11,603 nt of DNA from assembly GCA_938045435.1 (NCBI GenBank), contig CALIBA010000285.1, positions 1 to 11,603 on the forward strand. The letters are read 5' to 3'. Below, one piece after another: positions 1 to 5,587 of the stretch (position 1 is the stretch's first letter; each line of letters begins with the position of its first letter). The stretch is from an uncultured Selenomonas sp. (GTDB lineage: Bacteria > Bacillota > Negativicutes > Selenomonadales > Selenomonadaceae). The notes under the pieces are model-generated. The model worked only from the letters and a program-made list of their open reading frames with translations. It did not search any database and was not told the origin of the DNA. Both the position numbers and the translations under genes were made by a program.

Positions 1-404
1 GTGTTGGCAAGACCGATATAGGCGAACACGAACGGCAACACGGCGGCAATCACCGCAGCCCCCGCATCTTTTGCCTTACTCAGAACAGAGGAGAGTGCAT
101 TGCCATCCACCGCTCCAATGATGATGACTTTACAACCCCGATCAATCATATGATCAATTTGAGAAATCTGTTTTTTCGTATCATAATCCGCAAACTCTAC
201 ATCAACATCCAAATCCTTCCCACGAAGCCGTTCCTCTAAGTTCGCACCATCTTGATTCCAACGCTGCAAAGATTGTGTTGGCATGGAAACACCAACCTTC
301 GCGCCCTCAATACTGTCCAACATCCCCTGTCCACCGCCGCATCCGGTCAAAAGCAACATTGAAGCCATGATAAGCCCATAGATGAGAATTTTCCAAAACC
401 GCAT
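1..404 (-). CDS. chvE: ChvE-like periplasmic sugar-binding lipoprotein, 5' part only
   Basis: This is the N-terminal 134 codons of a solute-binding protein, cut by the window edge. The start at 404 is chosen because AAGGAGG lies at 414-420 with 9 nt spacing; the in-frame ATG at 413 would abut that site. Residues 1-22 form a lipoprotein signal ending in the lipobox L19-T-G-C22. The mature part reads VGVSMPTQSLQRW (38-50), then QISQIDHMIDRGCKV (79-93) and GAVDGNALSSVLSKAKDAG (97-115). This is the pattern of the ChvE/multiple-monosaccharide ABC-transporter binding proteins, which capture sugars outside the inner membrane for an MmsA/MmsB-type importer. After about residue 120 the expected VIAYDR-type continuation is replaced by AVLPFVFAYIGLAN, which looks like a membrane helix, so bases 1 to about 45 may belong to another gene. 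The sugar substrate cannot be told from this fragment. Confidence 0.75.
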   Translation of the reverse strand, partial: MRFWKILIYGLIMASMLLLTGCGGGQGMLDSIEGAKVGVSMPTQSLQRWNQDGANLEERLRGKDLDVDVEFADYDTKKQISQIDHMIDRGCKVIIIGAVDGNALSSVLSKAKDAGAAVIAAVLPFVFAYIGLAN

Positions 405-451
405 CCTTACCATCCTCCTTGCAAAAAGACAAGTACCCTTCATTTGAAGGT

Positions 452-775
452 ATGCTCTTGGACATAGAACTATATAATGATTTTGAACGATTCAATAAAT
501 ATTCAGAATCATTATATCCTACTATAAAAATAGCGTATCAAATTATATGTTATTTGTCAATTATTTTATTGATAAAATGCACATATGAGCATGTAATATA
601 TTTCATAAAATTGTTGTTTGCAAAATATAAAAATAACCTTCATATGCTCAAAACTAATATTGAGCACATGAAGGGTTTGAACGGAACGCGTGAATCTTTT
701 ACACGCTATGTGTACTATGACTCAGCAGGGCTGCAATCTTTACCTAATCTGTATGAAAATCCCATTATGGTTTAA
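452..775 (+). CDS. Doubtful small plus-strand ORF with one hydrophobic segment
   Basis: This frame of 107 codons, open upstream to a TTG at 419, is the only plausible plus-strand gene. Its length is notable because in DNA this AT-rich random frames usually close within a few dozen codons. The predicted protein has an acidic N-terminus, a hydrophobic stretch IAYQIICYLSIILLIKCTY near residues 27-45, and a lysine-rich middle. I recognise no family. Against it, the only ribosome-binding-like sequence (AAGG, 447-450) is one base from the ATG, no clear plus-strand promoter is visible, and the frame runs through the hairpin at 637-674 and the candidate ChvE promoter. It may be chance or a decayed gene. 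Confidence 0.2.
   Translation: MLLDIELYNDFERFNKYSESLYPTIKIAYQIICYLSIILLIKCTYEHVIYFIKLLFAKYKNNLHMLKTNIEHMKGLNGTRESFTRYVYYDSAGLQSLPNLYENPIMV
511..541 (-). promoter_or_regulatory. Candidate promoter for the ChvE-like gene
   Basis: On the minus strand a perfect -10 TATAAT (511-516) has a TTGATA -35-like hexamer at 536-541. The 19-nt spacer is longer than ideal. It would give a leader of about 100 nt ahead of the start at 404. The surrounding DNA is so AT-rich that a chance match is possible. Confidence 0.3.
637..674 (-). terminator. Inverted repeat, probable terminator of the lic operon
   Basis: Arms 637-651 (CCTTCATATGCTCAA) and 660-674 pair at 14 of 15 positions around an 8-nt loop. On the minus strand the hairpin is followed by the T-rich stretch TTATTTTTATATTTT. 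That fits a Rho-independent terminator about 160 nt after the licC stop. The T-tract is not pure and the stem is AT-rich, so efficiency is uncertain; it could instead be a binding site or a mobile-element remnant. Confidence 0.45.
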
Positions 776-831
776 ACCTATACAGATATGAGCATTCATG
801 TATTATCGTCATACTAAATATCAGACATATA

Positions 832-1527
832 TCAGCAGATAAAAGTAAAATCGAATGCACGGATGTCCTCCACTGTATCAAATTCATAAATGATACCACT
901 AGGATAACATTTACGATAAAGTGGCAATTTGCTAATATGCCTCATATAAAATTGCTCCCAAAGCAACTCACGAACAGATAAATCTGTGTTGTATGCTTCT
1001 TTCAGCAACTTCTGGAATCGTATGCTGAATGTATGCGAAAAATACGCCTGCCCCAGCATATAGTATCCACATGTCCCACCAATCTGCACATCTGTGATAC
1101 GATCATTTTCGTCCACAGTCAAATAATACTCCTCTGTAGGTTTCTCACCGTAAACGGCTGCATAGTAAGAACGATAGACATATGGCGTAAAAACATTCTC
1201 TGTAAAATAATTATCAGCGGAACAAATATAAGTATTATCCAATATGTCAAGTACACGATAAAGAGATGATATATTGTTATAATGTGTATAATCTGGGTTT
1301 TCGATGATATGAACCTGTGGGTTGGAGGCAAGATAAGAAAACTGTTCTTTCAGATGACCTACAACGAGGAAGATCTCCTCTATCCCTGCCTCCAACAATT
1401 GACGAATCTGCCGCTCAACCAGTATCTCACCGCGTATCTGCACAAGCCCCTTGGGCACTCTATTCGTGAGCGGGGCTAATCTGCTCCCATATCCTGCTGC
1501 CATTAATACAGCATTTTTTATCTTCAT
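832..1527 (-). CDS. licC: LicC-type phosphocholine cytidylyltransferase
   Basis: This protein transfers CMP from CTP to phosphocholine, giving CDP-choline, the activated donor for putting phosphocholine on surface glycans. Counting from the ATG at 1527 (231 residues), the nucleotidyltransferase signature runs from N5: AVLMAAGYGSR followed by PLTNRVPKGL (19-28). The LicC-typical motifs NPDYTHYNNISSLY (77-90) and SADNYFTENVF (103-113), and a C-terminal EFDTVEDIRAFD, are all present. The start is uncertain. The frame stays open to TTG 1581 and beyond to a TAA at 1621-1623, with no strong ribosome site for either start. A GTG at 1642, coupled to the licB stop, opens a different frame that meets this one at an A6 run (1514-1519), so the native protein may be about 40 residues longer. 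It lies last in licA-licB-licC. A related sugar-nucleotidyltransferase role is possible but less likely given licA and licB. Confidence 0.85.
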   Translation of the reverse strand: MKIKNAVLMAAGYGSRLAPLTNRVPKGLVQIRGEILVERQIRQLLEAGIEEIFLVVGHLKEQFSYLASNPQVHIIENPDYTHYNNISSLYRVLDILDNTYICSADNYFTENVFTPYVYRSYYAAVYGEKPTEEYYLTVDENDRITDVQIGGTCGYYMLGQAYFSHTFSIRFQKLLKEAYNTDLSVRELLWEQFYMRHISKLPLYRKCYPSGIIYEFDTVEDIRAFDFTFIC

Positions 1528-1642
1528 CGGCGCCGTAACCTTCACCGGCTCGCTGGTCGCATTCGGCAAACTCAACGGCAAAATCAGCAGCGCTGCCTGT
1601 TTTACACTGCGCCAAACGTTTTAAAAACTCCTCATACGTCAC
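1514..1642 (-). pseudogene. licC: Probable frameshifted 5' end of licC
   Basis: A GTG at 1642 overlaps the licB TGA by four bases (GTGA) and has AAAGGGA about 10 nt upstream, the usual arrangement for a coupled downstream gene. It opens a frame beginning MTYEEFLKRLAQ, then CKTGSAADFAVEF, that runs to ADEDK exactly at the point where the nucleotidyltransferase domain (KNAVLMAAG) begins in another frame. The frames meet at six consecutive A residues (minus strand, 1519-1514). With five A residues the reading would be ADEDK-NAVLMAAG with no break. As it stands this frame ends out of frame at 1460. This may be a homopolymer sequencing error, a true mutation, or a slippage-controlled switch. Alternatively it is a chance frame and licC begins at the internal ATG. 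Confidence 0.5.
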
Positions 1643-2583
1643 GATGTTGATTCCCTTTCATTTGGACAGAGCGAAACCAGCAAAACACCCACAAAGACAA
1701 GTACACATCCAAAAAACACCTGCCTTGATACGTCCACATCAGCGATTCCCCATTGCAGCAAGACACCCCAAATAATATATGTTGCATTCGTTGCCATCCC
1801 ACGTGCACAGCCGATGGCACGATTGACAGAATACCAAAGGAAATAGGATCCTCCAGCAACAGCTCCAGCCACTACAAATGTACTGAATGCCATGGGCGCA
1901 GATGAAAGTTTCCATAATGTAGAAGCCCCGGGCATAACAGCAAGTGTTATAAGGACTAAAACGGTACCTGAAATACATTCACGTACTGTAATCGCGAGAT
2001 CCGGCTCAATATCCTTCATTCCGCGCACCGCAAATACAATCTCACTGCCCCAGCAAATAGCTGCAAAAAGTGCACAGATAAGCCCCGGGAAAAACAGCGT
2101 AGCAGATGACTCCGTCGGTGTAAAACTAGTTATAATCGCTCCTACAACAGCTAATACAATCCCAATGGCCATACGCAGCGTCATCATCTGGCGCAGAAAT
2201 ATACGCGCCAGAATACAGCCAATGACAGGATAGAGTGCAGAAATAGCCAATGCATAAGTCGGTCCTGCCCAAAAAATACCAAGGCAATAGGAAAGTTGAC
2301 CAAGAGGTCCCCCAAGAAGCGCTGCCACACACAAAAAAGCCCCGGAACGGTTAAAGAGCGTTTCAATCGAACGCAGAACCCCACGGCAGCCATGAACCAT
2401 TAGTAAAAACACAGCTGCACTCATATCATTTATGGCCGTACAGACAAGCGGAAATAGGATGCCATCTGATGGGATGGCACCTATATCAGCATAGCGTGTC
2501 CCCATATCATATAAGTAATTATTACATCCCCACAAAAAACCACTTAATATGCCAAGCGTCAGCCACATAGGGTAATTTCTCAT
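1639..2583 (-). CDS. licB: LicB-type choline permease (EamA/DMT family)
   Basis: This 314-residue protein is almost entirely hydrophobic, with about ten predicted membrane helices arranged as two EamA-like repeats. The first starts LGILSGFLWGCNNYL (10-24) and the second LICALFAAICWGSEI in mid-protein, both with the W-G motif typical of drug/metabolite-type transporters. Between choline kinase and phosphocholine cytidylyltransferase, the expected role is uptake of choline across the inner membrane. The ATG shares one base with the licA stop (TAATG), has GGGAG 7 nt upstream, and its own stop overlaps a GTG start downstream (GTGA), so the three lic genes appear translationally coupled. The family assignment is firm; the substrate is inferred from the neighbours. 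Confidence 0.8.
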   Translation of the reverse strand: MRNYPMWLTLGILSGFLWGCNNYLYDMGTRYADIGAIPSDGILFPLVCTAINDMSAAVFLLMVHGCRGVLRSIETLFNRSGAFLCVAALLGGPLGQLSYCLGIFWAGPTYALAISALYPVIGCILARIFLRQMMTLRMAIGIVLAVVGAIITSFTPTESSATLFFPGLICALFAAICWGSEIVFAVRGMKDIEPDLAITVRECISGTVLVLITLAVMPGASTLWKLSSAPMAFSTFVVAGAVAGGSYFLWYSVNRAIGCARGMATNATYIIWGVLLQWGIADVDVSRQVFFGCVLVFVGVLLVSLCPNERESTS

Positions 2584-3512
2584 TATGAATCTCCCAATAG
2601 TGCTCGCACCTTTTGTGGGTAATTTTTTGCAAAACGAAATTGATTATCAGCATATTCACCAAAAGTCACCCCGAACAAACTTTTATAAATACACCAGTTT
2701 CTCCAAATAAGTCCACCAACAGCCATATACGCATATATCCTTGCACGTATACAATCACTATACCCCTCTGGAAAGTATCCTGCAAGCAAGCGATTTGTCT
2801 CTGGTTCCGAGTAGTTTGCATAGATTGCAAACATTGCTATGTCAATAAGCGGATCTGATACCCCTGCATACTCCCAATCAATGAGATACGGCCATTCGCA
2901 TCCCTCAACAAATAAAAAGTTATCAAAAACTGAATCAATATGACAGAGTGTAAGATTTTCCGTTAAAAACGGCATAAGGAAGTCACGCAGTGAAAGAATA
3001 TTTTCTCTCACTTCTTGATATGCAGGGTTAGCAATATCATCCTCCGGCAACAAGCGCTCATAAAAGAGCAATGTATCAAATGGATCAAAAACCTTTACAC
3101 CTGTCAGCCCACGCTCATGAAATGACCGCAGCGCTGACATACAGCAATCCACCTCATTTTGATTCTGTGGATCACAGACATGAGAGTGCTCATAATAACG
3201 AGAAATTTTATATCCAGGTTTCACACTAAGGGCTACAACATGTTCGGTTATACCTAAAAAACGGATCAGATCATAAACACGCTTCTCATTTTCACGATCA
3301 ATCAAACGTTCTGTTCCATGTCCATTATAGCGAAAAATATATTTTTCTCCATGTACGGTGAACAAAAATGAGTCATTGGTCATTCCTTCCTTAAGAGGCA
3401 GTAATCTGCTGCCCGCAGCAGCCTTTCCAAAGTGTCGCTGAATCATTTGCCGAATAAACCATTCCTCTTCCCCATCGATTCGGATTGATATATTTTCTTT
3501 CTTCTCCACCAC
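2583..3512 (-). CDS. licA: LicA-type choline kinase / phosphotransferase
   Basis: This enzyme would phosphorylate imported choline using ATP in the cytoplasm. The 309-residue length fits the family. Visible features are an N-lobe with KEGMTNDSFLF (41-51) and FRYNGHGTERLIDRENE (60-76), the catalytic Brenner motif HIDSVFDN (H191, D193, N198), and the metal-binding segment IDWEYAGVSDP (211-221) followed by D224. The start is GTG at 3512, with GGGAG at 3521-3525 spaced 8 nt. Unlike the phase-variable Haemophilus lic1 genes, there is no tetranucleotide repeat in the 5' end. It is first of three coupled genes, 86 nt after the ECF component stop, with a near-perfect palindrome just upstream (3540-3560). 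Another small amino-alcohol such as ethanolamine is possible as substrate, but licC downstream favours choline. Confidence 0.88.
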   Translation of the reverse strand: MVEKKENISIRIDGEEEWFIRQMIQRHFGKAAAGSRLLPLKEGMTNDSFLFTVHGEKYIFRYNGHGTERLIDRENEKRVYDLIRFLGITEHVVALSVKPGYKISRYYEHSHVCDPQNQNEVDCCMSALRSFHERGLTGVKVFDPFDTLLFYERLLPEDDIANPAYQEVRENILSLRDFLMPFLTENLTLCHIDSVFDNFLFVEGCEWPYLIDWEYAGVSDPLIDIAMFAIYANYSEPETNRLLAGYFPEGYSDCIRARIYAYMAVGGLIWRNWCIYKSLFGVTFGEYADNQFRFAKNYPQKVRALLGDS

Positions 3513-3539
3513 ACAAGATACTCCCGTCTACCCATACGT

Positions 3540-3560
3540 AAATCTATACTGTATAGATTT
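3540..3560. promoter_or_regulatory. 21-bp perfect palindrome, candidate operator of the lic operon
   Basis: Arms AAATCTATAC (3540-3549) and GTATAGATTT (3551-3560) are exact reverse complements around a single central base. The site lies 28-48 nt upstream of the licA GTG and includes a -10-like TATAGA on the minus strand, but no matching -35 at normal spacing is visible. Symmetry on both arms with one central base suits a dimeric repressor or activator better than an RNA hairpin. No regulator gene is encoded nearby. On the plus strand it is followed by a T-tract, but there is no plus-strand gene to terminate. Confidence 0.5.
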
Positions 3561-3598
3561 TTGCAATCTCCCTCAGCTCATAAAATTCTAAACTGTAC

Positions 3599-4120
3599 TT
3601 ATAGCCGCGGAAAATGCCTTTGCAGCGCAGGAAACAACAACAGTGCAAGAATGCTGTTAACGCCCCCCTCAATGAGCAGCCCCGGCGTTGAAGCAAGTGC
3701 AGCAGAAATACTGTCATAGAGGACAGCGCCTGCAACCGTATAGCCAAATGCCATCCAAAGGCTCGCGAAGACAAGCGCTATGAGGATGCGCTTGCGTTCT
3801 ATGTTCCCTCGTGCAGAGCGTACCATCCGACAGACGATATATGCCATGATATATTTTATGATGAGCGTCGGCACAATCCAAAGGGCAAAGCCCCCCATGA
3901 AGTCGGCAAGGGCTGAGCCAAGGCATGCTGCAAAAAATGCTGCGCGCCGCTCTGCTAAAATGGCAAGCAGGAATATAACGGCATCGCCAAGATGTGCATA
4001 TCCAAGTGGTATTGGAATATGAGGAAGAAATGTCGAAAGAAAGACAAGCGCTGTCATCAGCGCGGTAAATACGAGCGTCTTTGCTGAAAAATATGGTGTT
4101 TTCCCATTGTATGTGTCCAT
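3599..4120 (-). CDS. ECF transporter substrate-binding (S) component, substrate unknown
   Basis: This small membrane protein (173 residues, about six predicted helices) belongs to the energy-coupling-factor S components, which bind a vitamin or related nutrient and dock on a shared EcfA/EcfA'/EcfT energising module. Typical signs are the segment PIPLGYAHLGDAVIF (36-50), then LGSALADFMGGFALW (67-81) with TLIIKY (85-90), as in the riboflavin/YpaA-like and related groups. The start at 4120 is chosen because AAAGGAG sits 7 nt upstream; the frame is open further but without a ribosome site. No ECF ATPase or T component is in the window, so it probably uses one encoded elsewhere. It is transcribed alone or with the lic genes, 86 nt upstream of licA. 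The substrate cannot be assigned: no riboswitch that would reveal it was recognised. Confidence 0.75.
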   Translation of the reverse strand: MDTYNGKTPYFSAKTLVFTALMTALVFLSTFLPHIPIPLGYAHLGDAVIFLLAILAERRAAFFAACLGSALADFMGGFALWIVPTLIIKYIMAYIVCRMVRSARGNIERKRILIALVFASLWMAFGYTVAGAVLYDSISAALASTPGLLIEGGVNSILALLLFPALQRHFPRL

Positions 4121-4141
4121 GGATATTCTCCTTTGCGCTTC

Positions 4142-4170
4142 ACCATACCACACTTCCAAGCAAAAAACAA
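4142..4170 (-). promoter_or_regulatory. Candidate promoter of the ECF S-component gene
   Basis: On the minus strand TTGTTT (4165-4170) and TATGGT (4142-4147) are separated by 17 nt. This would give a leader of only about 20 nt ahead of the Shine-Dalgarno site and ATG at 4120. The matches to consensus are moderate, but the position just after the preceding operon's terminator is sensible. Confidence 0.4.
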
Positions 4171-4250
4171 TCCTCCCACCAAAGGACTTCTGTCCTATCG
4201 TATGATGCGTTTAGAGTACGCAAGCCAACACACTGCTAAAAACAGACATT

Positions 4251-4295
4251 AAAATGGCCTCCCCTCATCTCAGATGATAAAGGAAGGCCTATTTT
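4251..4295 (-). terminator. Rho-independent terminator after ccdA
   Basis: Twelve nucleotides past the ccdA stop, a hairpin with arms containing AAAATAGGCCT and AGGCCATTTT closes on an interior that also folds (CATCT/AGATG), and ends in TTTT on the minus strand. The A-tract on one side and T-tract on the other make it potentially bidirectional. It separates the prmA-ccdA operon from the ECF and lic genes. Confidence 0.8.
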
Positions 4296-4306
4296 CATAT
4301 ATCTGT

Positions 4307-4990
4307 CTAGGAGAAGATCCGCACCAGATAGGTCAGAGAATCCGTCCAGAGAAGGATGCCAAGCACGACAAGGAGTACCCCCGCCGCACGTTGAATGTCC
4401 GGCAAATATGCATAAAAAGCACGCAGTTTCATAATATGCCGCCGCCAAATAACCGCAAGCATGAAAAATGGAACAGAAAAACCCAGACTGTAAACAAAAA
4501 GCAGGAGTGCTCCTGCACCAACGGTTGCTGTATCACCCGCATATAGGAGAATCGTTGCGAGCATCGGCCCTGTGCATGGCGTCCACCCAAGAGTGAAGCC
4601 GCAGCCAAGGAGAAATGCTCCGCCGATTCCACCAAAACCGCGCCGCTGAAAGGGACGATATTCCCGCAAGAGCAGTGGAATGCGAATCCATCCTGTCATG
4701 AAAAGTCCCATGGCGATGATGAGAACTGCCGCGCCCTGCCGCAGCACCTCCTGATAGGAAAAAAGCCACGAACCAATGAGAGAGGCTGTTGCACCGAGCA
4801 TGACAAAAACAAGTGTAAATCCCGCAAGAAATGCCGTTGTATTGGCGTATAAGCGCCGCGCTTCCCCTCCGTCTTGCTGGCTGTTCTTTGCAAGGATGAG
4901 GGAAAATGTCGGCAGGAGTGGCAAAACGCAAGGCGAAATAAAAGAAAGAAAACCTGCAAGGAACGCCCCGCCCAATAGCGTCAATTCCAT
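4307..4990 (-). CDS. ccdA: CcdA/DsbD-type membrane thiol:disulfide carrier
   Basis: This 227-residue polytopic protein moves reducing equivalents from cytoplasmic thioredoxin across the inner membrane to extracytoplasmic thioredoxin-like proteins. The two membrane cysteines are in their usual settings: SPCVLPLLP with C21 in the first helix and TPCTGP with C139 in the fourth. About six membrane helices are predicted and the length is normal for CcdA. ATG 4990 is used because GGAGG at 4999-5003 is 8 nt upstream; a GTG at 4999 would overlap it. The gene follows the TlpA-like lipoprotein by 39 nt and is the last gene of its operon, ending just before a strong terminator. The neighbouring TlpA is its obvious partner. 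No cytochrome c maturation gene is visible here, so the final target may be another disulfide-bonded protein. Confidence 0.88.
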   Translation of the reverse strand: MELTLLGGAFLAGFLSFISPCVLPLLPTFSLILAKNSQQDGGEARRLYANTTAFLAGFTLVFVMLGATASLIGSWLFSYQEVLRQGAAVLIIAMGLFMTGWIRIPLLLREYRPFQRRGFGGIGGAFLLGCGFTLGWTPCTGPMLATILLYAGDTATVGAGALLLFVYSLGFSVPFFMLAVIWRRHIMKLRAFYAYLPDIQRAAGVLLVVLGILLWTDSLTYLVRIFS

Positions 4991-5029
4991 CGCCAGCACC
5001 TCCGAAAATCGGCGGTCTTTCCCTGCGCC

Positions 5030-5575
5030 TTAGAGACGATTGATAACATCTTCAAGTTCCTCTTTGGTAACACCGCCCGTCTTGCGGTAGACAACAATGC
5101 CGTCTGCCCCCACGACAATGGTCGTTGGGATGGCGCGAACGCTATAGAGATTCGCAGCTGATCCTTTCTGGTCAAGCAATACTGGCAGATCAACCTTGTA
5201 CTCTGTCAAGAACCTTTGTACGGGCTGCTCATCTTCTTGTAAATTGACGGCATAAAAGTCCACTTTATCCCGATATGCTGTATAGAACGCCGCAATATCC
5301 GGAATTTCTGCTTTGCAGGGGGGGCACCATGTTGCCCAAAAATTGATGACATAGGGCTTTCCTTTTGCCTCAACAGCAACCTGCTGTCCCGCAAGATCAC
5401 GAAGGGAAAATGTCGGAGCACTTTCCCCATAAAGGCCGCCTCCCTTTCCGTGCGTCTGTGCCGGCTGCGCGCTGGCCGACGGCCCCGCATCGACATTTTT
5501 ATCATTGCCACCGCAACCCGCAAGCATCCCAAGCGCAAATACCGCCGCAAATACCGCCATATACTTTCGTTTCAT
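5030..5575 (-). CDS. TlpA/ResA-like thioredoxin lipoprotein
   Basis: This is a 181-residue extracytoplasmic thiol-disulfide oxidoreductase of the AhpC/TSA-redoxin type. The signal peptide ends in a lipobox L18-A-G-C21, so it should be anchored to the membrane by a lipidated cysteine. A glycine- and alanine-rich linker (22-50) leads to the thioredoxin fold starting APTFSLRDLAGQ (53-64). The active site is FWATWCPPC with C84 and C87, and the cis-proline is P150 in AIPTTIVV. The start has AAAGGGG 6 nt upstream. It lies 12 nt after rsmE and is followed by ccdA, which would re-reduce its active site. Likely roles are reducing apocytochrome c or another oxidised surface protein; the sequence alone does not decide. 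Confidence 0.88.
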   Translation of the reverse strand: MKRKYMAVFAAVFALGMLAGCGGNDKNVDAGPSASAQPAQTHGKGGGLYGESAPTFSLRDLAGQQVAVEAKGKPYVINFWATWCPPCKAEIPDIAAFYTAYRDKVDFYAVNLQEDEQPVQRFLTEYKVDLPVLLDQKGSAANLYSVRAIPTTIVVGADGIVVYRKTGGVTKEELEDVINRL

Positions 5576-5587
5576 ATGATACCCCTT

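Larger units (their letters stand above)
405..831. other. AT-rich intergenic region between licC and the ChvE-like gene
   Basis: About 430 nt separate the licC stop from the ChvE-like start. The DNA is strikingly AT-rich compared with every flanking gene. It holds a 14/15 inverted repeat at 637-674, a 6-bp hairpin CCTTCA-TT-TGAAGG at 437-450, a perfect palindrome GGTTTAAACC at 769-778, and an 8-bp inverted repeat ATCTGTAT/ATACAGAT at 747-754 and 780-787. It also contains a candidate minus-strand promoter (511-541) and a doubtful plus-strand reading frame. No recognisable gene family, RNA gene or transposon end is visible. It may be a remnant of acquired DNA or simply a long terminator and promoter region. 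Confidence 0.6.

Noticed and set aside
747..787. Inverted repeat ATCTGTAT/ATACAGAT with an internal GGTTTAAACC palindrome just after licC, considered as the lic terminator.
   Set aside because: It has a long 25-nt spacer and no T-tract on the minus side; the hairpin at 637-674 is a better candidate.
1619..1625. Slippery heptamer T-TTA-AAA in the GTG-initiated frame upstream of licC, suggesting programmed -1 frameshifting.
   Set aside because: A -1 slip there leads to a TAA within a few codons (after GTG), not into the licC frame, and no downstream structure was evident. The frame change needed is in the other direction and best placed at the A6 run.
3400..3512. Possible phase-variable tetranucleotide repeats in the 5' end of licA, as in Haemophilus lic1.
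   Set aside because: No tandem repeat is present in the start region; the only homopolymer candidate for slippage is in licC.
4121..4250. Possible vitamin riboswitch in the leader of the ECF S component.
   Set aside because: I saw only a 5-bp hairpin (AGGAC/GTCCT) and no recognisable preQ1, TPP, FMN, cobalamin or THF core, and the candidate promoter leaves a leader of about 20 nt.
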